Shown piece after piece: positions 35,201 through 45,214 of a stretch of DNA of 64,000 bases. Source of the stretch: Globodera rostochiensis. Lineage: Eukaryota; Nematoda; Chromadorea; Rhabditida; Heteroderidae. The notes beneath the pieces were generated by a model, which saw only the letters and a program-made list of their open reading frames with translations, made no database searches and was not told the origin of the DNA. Position numbers and translations under genes: made by a program. Position 1 is the first letter of the stretch; each line of letters opens with the position of its first letter. The stretch lies in the NCBI GenBank assembly GCA_018350325.1, contig JAEVLN010000010.1:2170001-2234000 (forward strand), in the 5' to 3' direction.

Positions 35201-38045
35201 TTTGTTTGTTTGCGAGTTTACATTTTTAAATATTTGTCAATTTCAGCGCTCGGCGGAGCTGAACGACGAGGAGCGCGACTACGCGCTGGACTACTGCACG
35301 TCGAAAGAACCAATACTACGTGGCGCCCGAGGAGGGGATCCCGTGGTCGAATCCGGATCGCCGTTCGCGCCAGCTTGGCTACTACCATGTGAATATATAT
35401 AAATAAAAAATTTGCTTCCAAATGTTAAAAATATTTTGTTTTTTAAACATTAATATTTTGTTTTTATTTTTTTAATTTGTAATCCCTTTTAAGTGGGTGC
35501 CAATCATGCTGTTCCTGCAGGCGATGCTGTTCTATACTCCCAACTGGTTGTGGAACCACCTCAACCAGCAGAGCGGTGGGTTTAAATTTCATTAAATTTA
35601 AAAATATTTTCATTTATGCATAATAAACAATTCACAATTGCGTTATTATAAATATACAGTTTTCCGGCAAATTGATAGCGAAAATTACTTAATAACAAAA
35701 AAAAAAAATTTATTTTTGCTTACAAATAATAATAAAAATATTTATTTTGTTTCAGGAATCGAGTACACCAAATTCATCGAAGAAGCGACAAAGCTGAAGA
35801 GCATGGGTTTTGCACCGATCGATGAGCGCCAGGAGCAGATCAGTCAACTGCGCGACAAACTCAGCGAAGCAATTCTGAATCGGGACCCGTACCGTCGGAT
35901 CGTTGGCTGTCGTTTTGGACAATCGATGGGCGCATACGTCTCGGTGAGGAGGACGAGGACTTTATTCCAGAAAACAAAAATTAATTTTCGCATTTTTAAC
36001 TTCAATTTACTCGTTTTTAAATTAAAAAAACAACATTTTTCAGTTACTGTACATCTGCATCAAGGCGTTGTACCTCATCAACGTGGCAACGCAGTTCGGC
36101 GTGCTCAACGCGTTCATCGGCCGTGACTACCGCCTGTGGGGTTTCGAGGTGCTCAAGGCGTTGATCAACGGGGAGAACTGGCAGGTGGGGGTTTTTTTTT
36201 GTTTTTGTTATTTGCTTTTCATTCACTTGCATTGTTTTAATTTTTATGATTTCTTTGTCCCGCAGGACTCACCCATTTTCCCACGCCTGACGCTTTGTGA
36301 CGTGCCGATCCGTCGCCTCGGGGACACGCCGCGCTACACTCTGCAGTGCCATCTGCGCATCAACACCTACAACGAGAAGATTTACCTCTTCATCTGGTAG
36401 GTGATGCTGAACGTTTTTTTGAATTTCAGTTTCATTTGTTTAAAAAATAGTTGACTCTTTGAATTTTTTTTCATACAAATTGATCACTTTTTACGAATTA
36501 AATCAATTAAATTGATCATTTACAAGGAAACTGATTGAATTTTGAATCTGATTATTTGTAAAAAAATTTATCCCAAATTTCAAAAAATGGTCCGCCAAAT
36601 TTTTTCCATTCCACAGGTGGGGCTTCGGTGCGGTCGCTTTGCTGACGTTGGTCAACTTCTTCTATTACCTCATTGTGCTGTTGCTGTTGCCGTGCACGCA
36701 GGAGAACTCGGTGCGCCATTTGCTGAAGCAGGACAAGCACCGCGAAATCGTCTACTCCGAGAGCCACCATCACCGTCGTTTGATCAGACGCTTTGCGGAG
36801 CACGCATTGCGCAAGGATGGGGTCGGTTTTAATTTTTAATGTCATTTTATTTTGATCAGAATTTGAAATTAAAATTCATAATTATTTATATTTATGTGCA
36901 GGTGTTGCTGTTTTGGTTCATCGAGGGACACGCTGGGCCAATTGTTGCGCGCGAGCTGATGGGCGAATTGTTCGAAGTCTACAAGACGGACGTGGTACAT
37001 ATTTTTATTTCATTTTAATTATTTTTGATCATTAAAAAATATTTTTTTTTAATTTTAGCACGAAGAGGAGCCGCCGAGCGAAGTGAGTGTTGCCGACAAG
37101 AAGGGCAAGGGGTCGTTCTCATCGCAAAGCACCGGCTCGCTGGACGACGAGTGGGGTGGCGGTGGCGGCGGCGGAGATGTGCAATTCGGAAATGGTGGTG
37201 GGCGCAATGATTTATTAAGAAAAAAAAATGCAATAAATGTTGTGAATAATACAAAACACCTTGCAGGCATTACTCCATCGGCACCGCCCAAGTTTATGCC
37301 AGAGGCGTCCTCCTTCGCCTCGTCCCAGGAACGCGAGCTGATCGACGGGGACGGCAACAGCACGGAGCAGACTGCACTGTACTCCTCAACACCGAAGCAG
37401 TCGCACAGCAGTCCGGCATCGCGAAACCACCAGCAGCATCATCACAGTCGGCACAACAATCGGGGCCACCCGTACTCCGGTTGGTGGTTCAGTGTTTAGG
37501 AAGGCTGGCTGCTTCCGAATATCGAGTCGACAAAATTCTCGGCTTTTTTTTGGAGGGGGGGGGGGAGGGTGGGGTATTGGTCTCGAGTCGTGTGGTCATT
37601 TGTCAGTCTCGAGACGCGCGCTATTTTAAGTCTCTTCCAACCTTAGTGTTAGGGGGGATGGATTTCGTTGACATTTTGGTTCAAACATTCGAGAGGTTTT
37701 TGAAATTTAACGTTTTGTTTTTTTGCGATGCCATTCCCTCATAATTTATCATCAGTGCCGTTTCTCAACCCATTTTTTAATGAATTGGGATTTATATGAT
37801 TATTTTGTAAATATATTATGTGCTCTAGGCGCAATTACAATTTCAACTGTTTTCCAGCTGATCAACGGCGTCGGAGCGGCGGCGGCGGTGGTGCCATCGG
37901 AGGCGGCGGCACTGGCACTGGTGGCGGTGGGGGCCTGCTGTCCAGCGTGTTCCGTCGGCTCGGCGCTGCGATGATGGGCACGCCGCGCGAGCACTCGTAC
38001 ACGTCCGCCAGCTACTACGGACGCACGCCGATCAAGCAGGTGTGA
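23601..38045 (+). CDS. Innexin gap-junction channel, ~15 exons, frame break in one exon
   Basis: Exons: 23601-23739, 25689-25860 (or alternative first exon 33247-33335), 34247-34305, 34698-34821, 34890-34926, 35247-35388, 35494-35575, 35756-35943, 36044-36184, 36266-36396, 36617-36821, 36902-36994, 37059-37194, 37267-37479, 37858-38045. Innexin marks: DRLN before TM1; two Cys in each extracellular loop (MRCL and LDYC; LCDVP and LQCHL); YYHWVPIMLFLQAMLFY at TM2; NEKIYLFIWWGFG at TM4. The N-terminus is Asn/Gly-rich and the C-terminal tail is Gly/Ser/His-rich, longer than usual. It would form hexameric or octameric membrane channels coupling cells. Exon 35247-35388 is 142 nt where phase requires 141: one extra A in AAA at 35304-35306 shifts the frame after YCTSK, so the gene is either miscalled at one base or disrupted. 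Otherwise the total is divisible by three (about 682 aa). It is divergent: YYYT after DRLN and KQYVG are missing. Subfamily not assigned. Confidence 0.93.
23850..24625. repeat. Long inverted repeat in the first innexin intron
   Basis: Roughly 23950-24200 is the reverse complement of 24310-24560 with few mismatches (for example GGGTGTTTCTAGGGGTACTC against GAGTACCCCTAGAAACACCC). More diverged arms extend out to about 23850 and 24625. The loop is only about 110 bp, so a transcript would form a long hairpin. No target duplication seen. Fragments of the family lie near 7.1 kb. Confidence 0.88.
27788..27811. repeat. (CACT)n microsatellite
   Basis: About six uninterrupted CACT units in the innexin intron. 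Confidence 0.85.
29202..29227. repeat. (GCT)n microsatellite
   Basis: About eight GCT triplets in the innexin intron. Confidence 0.88.
33247..33335 (+). CDS. Alternative first coding exon of the innexin gene
   Basis: ATG at 33247 opens 29 codons (MYRNPLQNTTSSSGGRKQNS, then TEHGDWSRN) ending in a GTAGGT donor in the same phase as exon 25689-25860, whose last residues are YDHGDWSKS. Both continue into exon 34247 (LNKMINVHHLPFF). An in-frame TAA at 33208 supports ATG 33247 as a start. This predicts a shorter isoform of about 608 aa from an internal promoter about 10 kb downstream. Confidence 0.72.
34990..35008. repeat. Poly-C run of 19
   Basis: The longest C run in the window, inside the intron before the frame-broken innexin exon. 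Such runs are unstable in replication and are also prone to sequencing error. Confidence 0.9.
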
Positions 38046-39165
38046 TCAGTCAGTGGTGTGCTCGTTGCTGATCGTGAGCGGTTCAAATTGGGCGAGTGCG
38101 TTTTTCATCATCATCACCATCATCACAGAACCACAATTTCGGCAGGGAAAATTCAATACCCCCATACCAATACATACATACATACATACACATACCATTG
38201 TTATGCAATCTCATTCATCAATCGAATTATCAATATGTAATGATGTTGATTCAATTCATCATTCAAATGTGCCCGAAATATTTCATAATATTTCACAGTT
38301 CACACGTCTCGCCTATATTTGTTCCTTTTTTACATACTTTTTACACCAATTCTCATTATTTTCAATCAAATTTTTGACGGAATTTTCCACTGAAGGGTCT
38401 CTCTCTCTCTCTAAAACCCAATTGTTTTTTTTATTGATGTCACCACAATTTTCTTATTTGTATTTGATGGAACAGAAATTTCGTAAATTTTGGCTTTTCT
38501 GAGTAGGAAATTTTACACATTTTTTGTTTCTGACCCATCACATCACTTTTTACCACCACGTTGCCACCATTTTTCACTTATCCACACATTTTGTTCACTT
38601 GGAGATTTGTTGATCATCCTTTCCAATCTTTCATTCTTTACAAATTTGTTTAAAAAAACTGAGAAAAAAAAAATTCAAATCGTGTCTTCTCGCCTCGCCC
38701 CTTCCCCAATTTCCTGCCATTTCAACACAAAATTCCGCCTTAGCCATTTGGACGCCATTCCTTTTCAAAAAAATTTCGTCACCATTTAATCCAAGCATAT
38801 ATGATGGTCACTTTGTTACTTTTCGTAATTTGATCAGTCGAATAATTTAAATCTCTCCTTTTTATAGCCACACAAAAAATTTTTGATTTTTAATGCATAA
38901 CCTGAAACTTTGTCTTTTTTTTTTTGTAATTTTTTGGGTTTTCCCCGAAAACACTAAACATTGAATGCACCCCTAACAATTGTGTTGCTCATTACTTTAA
39001 TTCTCTTTTTTTTAAATTGAACTCTTTTTTAAATTTTGAATAAAAATGGCTGGCTCGAAATTTAGCAAATATCGGACAAAAACAATTCTTTATTCAGTCG
39101 TCAGAGTTGGGATTTTCCTGAATTTTTCGAGCTGACTACAAATTAGCAGCAAGGTGGTAATTTGT
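38046..39165. other. Innexin 3' flank, no gene
   Basis: AT-rich with a CATACATACATACATA stretch (about 38175-38190) and a short CT run at 38399-38411. No exon seen; the 3' UTR and poly-A site of the innexin probably fall here. Confidence 0.5.
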
Positions 39166-39369
39166 TTAAAACATGAAACCGCTACTTGGTGATGCTTCTA
39201 GAGCTTTCGTCCGAATGGTATCAAGCTTGTTGTCAACTTGGAAAATTAGGGCACTAATCGAATGCTCATTATTCATATGCTTACAAATTAGCGCATTGCT
39301 TAGCACTAATCTAAACGTTTGTTTAATGAGTCTGTGCCGCACCATCCACCAGAGGAGAGCTTTCTTGTA

Positions 39370-39590
39370 ACCGGATGCCAAAAATATGTCCGGAATCCGG
39401 ACCCAATGTCCGGGAATCCGGTTTTCCGGGCCCAAAAATGTCCGGGAATCCGGGCCCAATGTCCGGGAATCCGGGCCCAATGTCCGGGAATCCGGTTTTC
39501 CGGGCCCAAAAATGTCCGGGAATCCGGGCCCAATGTCCGGGAATCCGGCCTTCCGGGTCCAAAAATGTCCGGGAATCCGGTTAAACGGGG
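39370..39590. repeat. CCGGGAATCCGG tandem array, probable MITE
   Basis: Units of AATGTCCGGGAATCCGG(GCCC) from 39385 to 39580, bounded by TAACCGGAT at 39368 and its complement ATCCGGTTA near 39585. It is related to the coding-exon insertion at 54383-54746 and is likewise nearly free of stop codons. No target duplication is clear. Confidence 0.75.
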
Positions 39591-40633
39591 ATGTAATTTG
39601 TTACTTTTTTTTAAAGATTTGTAATTTATTTGGGGGTATCACAATGTTTACAAGTTGAATGTACTTTTATTTGAAAGATTAGTACTTTACTTATGCACCG
39701 AAATGGCGAAATATGCGATATAATACATACAGCATATGCACTATGCACCAGAATATGCAACAAAAAACGGCGAAATATGGAACAAAATGCCGATATGCCC
39801 AAAAGGCATTTATTGGCATAAATAATGATCCTATTACTATGTAATAATGTATTAAATTGTATTATGCCGAGGGCTGTCGGTTCGTGGCTATTCTTTGGTT
39901 ATCCCAGCGTTGTGATATCTGGTGCTGTAGCAGAGTTTATAGGTATTAAATTGTCTTACTAAAAAAAGTATTTTTTGGTAAAATAACCCACGAAAAGGAA
40001 ATCTCAATATTTTAAGGTGTAAAAAAAAGGTTTTAATTTAATTGTTATTTTTAAAATAAAATTCGTTCTCATTTTATTGCATTGCATTTTGAGCAAATAT
40101 ATAGCGTTGCTAATAAAAATTATTATAAAAATATAAATTTAAAAAATAAAATTTATCGAATCGATTCAAGCGCCATTTCTGCACTATTTTTAAAATTATA
40201 TATCAAAATTGAGCAAAATATGCGTCTGGAATAAAATAAGGGAATTAGCATTTATCATTTTAAAGATAAACAGTTTTTTTGCATTGCTTTGATCGCATGC
40301 ACATTTATTGCTTCGATTTAATTTATTCAACATTTTCGTTCCCAAATGCTCTTGAAAGAATAAAATAAACCGTCCCCAAAAGCATTTATAAATCAGCAAA
40401 CATAGTTTTTTTAAAAACATTTATCTAACTTCTCATAGTTTTTTTCCAAAATCATCGTTAGAGCCCGGGTTTTTAGGGTTTTATTTAGTTTTGCGAATAG
40501 ATAAAGCACTCCCTAAAATTGACTGTTTTTTGGACCTAGAATTCACCACCATTAAAGGATCTTTGAGGCTTTAGAGGACCTATCAAGGTAGCTAAAACAA
40601 AGTTTCTTTAGCACCCAAAAGCCCCGAATCATC
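39591..40633. other. Intergenic AT-rich
   Basis: Repeated short words (AAATATGCGATATAATACATA, ATATGCACTATGCACCAGAA style) around 39700-39800. No gene. Confidence 0.5.
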
Positions 40634-42574
40634 ATGCTTCAACTGTTGCTGTTGCTCGGATTGTTCGCTGTTGGCATGGCCCAACCCGAGCCGGTCAATT
40701 GTCCAGGATTTCAAAACAAAAAGGACTGCATGAAGCCGAAAATTAAGGACGGAAGACCAAATCCGGAATCCTGGTTAAAATTCACACAATTTATTTAAGT
40801 TGACACAATAAGTTTAATAAAGGTGCCAATGGGTTTACGACGCGTGCCAATGGGACGCTAGGAACATTGGGGGGCGCTATTGCTTTATGAAGACATTGCA
40901 TGCATGTGCTGTAAGCATTACTAATTTTAGAGAAATTGTAAATTTAGTTATATTTTTAAAATAATTTCAGGCTCCCTTTTGCCGCCTTGACTCGGTTGGT
41001 TGGTTTCGGTACACCACGATTCGGCGCCGACAAGTTTTTCGTTATAACTTAGTTCAAAGTCAACCAAACCAAACATACTTGGTGTCATTCGAAAGCTGCA
41101 ATGAGTAGAAGCTTACAAAGTTAAAAGCTAACCGATTCGTCTTTTCAAAAAAAGTTGTAGGTTTAAAACCTGTGAAAATTGCCATTTTTGTCGTGGTGAC
41201 GTCATAACTTTCTTTGTTTAAATTAGGGTTGCACGGGACCGGGACTTTTTGGAAAAACCGGGACCGGGACTTACCGGGACCAAGATTTTCAACCGGGACC
41301 GGGACCAACCGGGACTTTTCAAGGGGAAAATTTTTCTTTTATCAAACACTAAAAAATTTTAATTTTCCGGCAACACATATTGTTGATCTTCTTGATCTTC
41401 GACTTCATTGTCATCATCATTCTTCTTTTTCTTTGAGATTCTGCTTTACTTTTAGGGAGGGTGGGGGTCGGCGGTGCCGATAGGCGCCGCCGAGAAAAAT
41501 TTTTTGAAATTTTGACTCAATTTTGTTAAAGAAATTTCATCAAAATTTTAGCAAAATTATGAATTTTGCTTCGGAATTTCAGAGAAAAAAACTGGTTCAC
41601 GTAAGAGTGGAGGGGATGTCCGGCGGTGCCGACAGGCGCCGAGGGAGAAATATTTACAAAAAAATGGCAATCTTTGTTAAGGAAATTGAAGAAAAATTCT
41701 GAAAGACGTGATGAATTTATTTGAAAAATTCTTGTATCTATTCTTTTTTTGCGCGCATTTTTAATTAATTTTTAATTAAAAAATATTAGAATATTTATTT
41801 TAAAAATCTTATTGATGAGGGGATGCCTATTTGAGTAGAGAGGAAAACCAATAAATAAGTGTTTGCACTCAAGCGGGTTCGAACCCAACACATAACCACT
41901 CACCAAAAAGGTTAACCACTAGGCCATCCACTTCCTTGGGAGACATAAGTAAAAGTGGTTGAAATTGTCGCTCATGATGCCATCATTAGGGGTGTACATT
42001 TAGTCCCGGTCCCGACTCGGGACCACCGACCGGGACCGGGACTTTTAAGTCCCGTCCCGACCGGGACCGGGACCTGAAAAAACCGGGAAATCCCGTCCCG
42101 GTCCCGTGCAACCCTAGTTTAAATCGAAACGCTTAGTTTTTGGCTAAGCTTCTACTCATTGCATGCTTTCGAATGATACCAAGTATGTTTGGTTTGGTAG
42201 TTTTTAATTTATTGCTCTATGCAAGGCTGAACTAAGTTATAACGAAAAAATTTGTATTCAAATTTAAACAAATCATAAGCAATCAATATACCATCTACCG
42301 CCTTTTATACCATTTGATCGAAAGTTCTGATCACAAAAATTACCCATTTAGCGTGAAACCCATCAGTGTCAAGGTGCATATCAAGCTTGTCTCGACCGAT
42401 CAACCGCTTCAACTTGTCACGAAATGAAAGAATACGCAAATCAGTGCCGCTGGTATCAGGTAAAAAAACAATAAAATTAATTTAAATTATTTTTTAAAAA
42501 TTGAAATAACGACGAATTTTTAGGCTGGTGCAACTCCGCACAACGCGAATTTCCCAGTGTGTGGCGCACCCTAA
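40634..42574 (+). CDS. Secreted cysteine-rich protein, 5 exons, 136 aa
   Basis: Exons 40634-40773, 40823-40910, 40971-40994, 42352-42459 and 42524-42574 agree in phase. The start MLQLLLLLGLFAVGMAQ is a clear signal peptide with a likely cut after MAQ. The mature part has about a dozen Cys, in patterns such as WCQWVYDACQW, CFMKTLHACAAPFC, HQCQGAYQACLDR and CHEMKEYANQCRWYQ, ending FPVCGAP. The CxxxYxxC and CxxxxxYxxxC spacing suggests a small disulfide-bonded, mostly helical domain, but I cannot name the family. Exon 3 is only 24 nt. Intron 3 is 1357 bp and holds nested mobile elements; the other introns are 49-64 bp. Expected to act outside the cell; role unknown. Confidence 0.75.
41224..42116. 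mobile_element. Composite hAT-like MITE, TSD GTTTAAAT
   Basis: The perfect 8-bp duplication GTTTAAAT (41216-41223, 42117-42124) flanks 893 bp with ends TAGGGTTGCACGGGACCGG and complement. Interior: GC hairpins at 41468-41493 and 41620-41643, then a tRNA-like module on the minus strand (41870-41945). No coding sequence. Confidence 0.93.
41870..41945 (-). other. tRNA-like Pol III module, minus strand
   Basis: On the complement, A box TGGCCTAGTGGTTAACC is followed about 40 bp later by B box GGTTCGAACCC. Both match the Pol III consensus. It reads inward from the right end of the element. Probably a SINE-like promoter and not a true tRNA. Confidence 0.6.
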
Positions 42575-42862
42575 AGAACTGGGGGGGGGGTTAATAATGA
42601 ATGCCGAGAAATAAGGCAAAATTTGTTTAAAATGCCTTTTTTGTTTTGATGAATAAAAGTTGCGTTGAATTCGACTCGATTTGAATTGTTTGCCAATAAA
42701 ATAATTGAATGAAAGAATTATAAACCAATTAATTCTTTTAAATATTCAACCAAAATTTGCATCTTTCTTTCAAATGCTTAATTTGCTAAATTTCGAGCCA
42801 GCCATTTTTATTCAAAATTTAAAAAAGAGTTCAATTAAAAAAAAGAGAATTAAAGTAATGAG

Positions 42863-43440
42863 TAGGGCCACGATTTATATGAAAATCCATATTTTTTTGC
42901 GCACTCGGAACAGCGTATAAATGCCATAAATAGTGTTTTTAACTTTGGTTGGAGCTTCTAGAGCCCATTTTATAATCCATATTTTCCATATTTTTCCATA
43001 TTTCGCCATTTTTATCCATATTCCATATTTTTATCCATATTTTGCTATTTTTCAAAAATTCCTTAACAAAAATGCAATAAAAACAAAAAATACACCCCTA
43101 ATGACCGTTTTTCAAAATTAAAAAAATGCACCCCTAAAAATAGACTTTTTTTGCGACAAAAAATTCTGCCACCAAAAAAAATGAAAATTTTTAAAATTCG
43201 GCTTATTTTCAAAAATTTTCTCTAAAATGCCGTAATTTGCATATAAAAATTTTTATTGCTCTTTTTACTTCAAGAAGGAAATCTTGCCCTTTTTTTGCTA
43301 TACATATTTGAAAATTTTTTTATCCATATTTCGTCCATATTTTGAGTTTTTGCCCATATTTGGTCAAATATTTTGCAATTTTTCATCCATATTTTATGGC
43401 CATATTTCGAGATTTTTTATCCATATAAATCGTGGCCCTA
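42863..43440. mobile_element. hAT-like MITE, TSD GTAATGAG
   Basis: The perfect duplication GTAATGAG (42855-42862, 43441-43448) flanks 578 bp. Ends TAGGGCCACGATTTATATG and complement. The interior is AT-rich with many TCCATATTTT words and no coding capacity. Confidence 0.93.
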
Positions 43441-43448
43441 GTAATGAG

Positions 43449-44036
43449 CAACACAATTGTTAGAATGCATTCAATGTTTAGTGTTTTTGGGGAAACCCAA
43501 AAATTACAAAAAAAACAAAACCGAGGCACCGCTTTATAAGTGCTCGAGCATGTGCGCGCCGCAGAACGTTAAATAAAAAAAAAAGAATGCCCAATATGCA
43601 GACAAAAGATCGAGAAACCCTTACGCATTATTTTTCTTGATAATTTGATGGCCTTATGGATCGCAGAGTTTGATTCCGTAAAAAGAATTTATTTAATTCA
43701 ATGATTGTTTTCTTTCCCGTATTCTGTCTGTTGAGTTTCAGCAAAAGTTTTGTTTTACCATCCATATTAAAATCACAACACAACCAGGATTTATTGGGTT
43801 TTGTTTTTTACTGACAATGATTATGTAAAAGTTTCTGAAAAAAAAAGATTCAATTCGAAATATATTTAAGCGGTTTTTGGTGGCTCAAAATATTCCACAC
43901 ATTTATCGTGAAGGATCGATTAACAAACAATTAAACTTCCATAGCACTGGTCGCGATCGATCGATCGATGCGTTTTTTTACACATCCCTAAATGACAGCA
44001 TTTTGTTAATTACCTAATTAATGATATTAAATTATT
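43449..44036. other. Intergenic, no gene seen
   Basis: AT-rich with a GCGATCGATCGATCGATG palindromic patch near 43951-43970. No exon supported. Confidence 0.5.
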
Positions 44037-44249
44037 TTAACATTTGAATGCGCAAACAATAACTTGCCATCCAGCGCCAAGGTCCGACACTTCCGCTGAG
44101 GGATGGTGACCGCCCACCGCTTGTCCATTATTTGGATAAAATTTGAAAATGCCAATTGCGCCAAGAATCGGAATGCCATTGGACAAAACGATGTTGAGCA
44201 ACACAATGAGAACCGCGCACAGCAGAGTGGCAAATAAATTAAACTTCAT
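44037..44249 (-). CDS. Small predicted secreted peptide, 70 aa
   Basis: A single open exon starting MKFNLFATLLCAVLIVLLNI followed by VLSNG: a textbook signal peptide (basic start, long Leu/Val core, cut near SNG). The mature part is about 45 residues, Gly-rich (GHHPSAEVSDLGAGW), with two Cys near the very end (VIVCAFKC). I know no family. It could be a peptide effector or neuropeptide-like product, but there are no dibasic processing sites. A partly overlapping frame on the same strand is less protein-like. An additional exon cannot be excluded. Confidence 0.5.
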   Translation of the reverse strand: MKFNLFATLLCAVLIVLLNIVLSNGIPILGAIGIFKFYPNNGQAVGGHHPSAEVSDLGAGWQVIVCAFKC

Positions 44250-44809
44250 ATTATTCTTAATTTTAATAGCCGGAGTATTAAATGCTAATATATATATTTA
44301 TTACTTTTTAATTTGAAAAACATTTGAATCAAAATAAAGTTTAGAGATTTTTTCTAAAAAATTGATTTTGTTTTAATCGAAAATGCGCGGAAAATTGAGA
44401 TAATCAAAAGCAACAAAAAAACAATAAACAAATGTAATAGAATGTGTTGTTTATGTATGTAAACAAAAATAAGAGAAAATCAAAAACAAAATTTCCTAAT
44501 TGCGGAACGTCCGATTGAATTTTTGGCTCTATTGTTAACAGATGATTTGCAAGCGCTTTCGAATGATAAAAAAATAAAATCATTGAAAAATAAATAAAAT
44601 TAAAAAAATTTGTAAAACTTGAACGTTCGCAAGCTATGTATGTCATTGCAAGAAAGTGAAAACATCCGGGACAATGTGAATTTTGTCAAAGTTTATTAGC
44701 ATAATTTCACGACAAATTACAAAAGAAATTTTTAAAAACGGGCCTTGCTTTCGATGATAAAGCAAAAGCTGCACTCTTTCATTTATTGCTTATCCACGTA
44801 AAATTTATA

Positions 44810-45019
44810 ATGTGCGTGTCAGGGTTAAACATTGTGCGTCAACAGTTATTTCGACAAACGCGAGCAGTACTCGGCACTCAAATTCCTAACAGACACTTTC
44901 ATGTCAAAAAATTAATTTTAAAAAGAAGAATAAAAAACCGCGGATTGATCTTGGAGGCATTTTTAAATGACGATTTAGGAAATTGGCTTGACCTTTTGGT
45001 CGATGAAATAAGCGAATGA
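44810..45019 (+). CDS. Doubtful small ORF, possibly mitochondrial-type leader
   Basis: From ATG 44810 it reads MCVSGLNIVRQQLFRQTRAV, then a basic stretch (HVKKLILKRRIKNRG) and an acidic C-terminus (DLGNWLDLLVDEISE). The Arg-rich, acid-free first half resembles a mitochondrial targeting leader. No family recognised; an upstream in-frame ATG exists at 44786. It lies about 200 bp from the convergent 3' end of the DJ-1 gene. Confidence 0.3.
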   Translation: MCVSGLNIVRQQLFRQTRAVLGTQIPNRHFHVKKLILKRRIKNRGLILEAFLNDDLGNWLDLLVDEISE

Positions 45020-45214
45020 GCGTAAATAAATTTACTAAATTTATCATTTGGACTATAAATATACCCTGGCAAAATGCATTTTGTTTTTTTTTCTTAGAAT
45101 TCTGATGAGATTTCTAACATTTTCTGATTTTCACAAAATCGAAAATCAAATTGAAAAAAATAATGAAAATTTGCTATCGGTGAAGCCAGCCAGCCCATCC
45201 GGTTCTATTCACAT

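Larger units (their letters stand above)
41034..42252. mobile_element. Outer inverted-repeat element containing a nested MITE
   Basis: TTTTTCGTTATAACTTAGTT at the left (41036) is mirrored at the right (AACTAAGTTATAACGAAAAA, 42229-42248). Further inside, CATTCGAAAGCTGCAATGAG and AAACCAAACATACTTGGT are mirrored near 42155-42190. The 893-bp element at 41224 splits it, so it must be the older insertion. No target duplication found for the outer element. Confidence 0.75.

Noticed and set aside
39166..39658. Genes in six overlapping frames
   Set aside because: All are the stop-poor CCGGGAATCCGG array.
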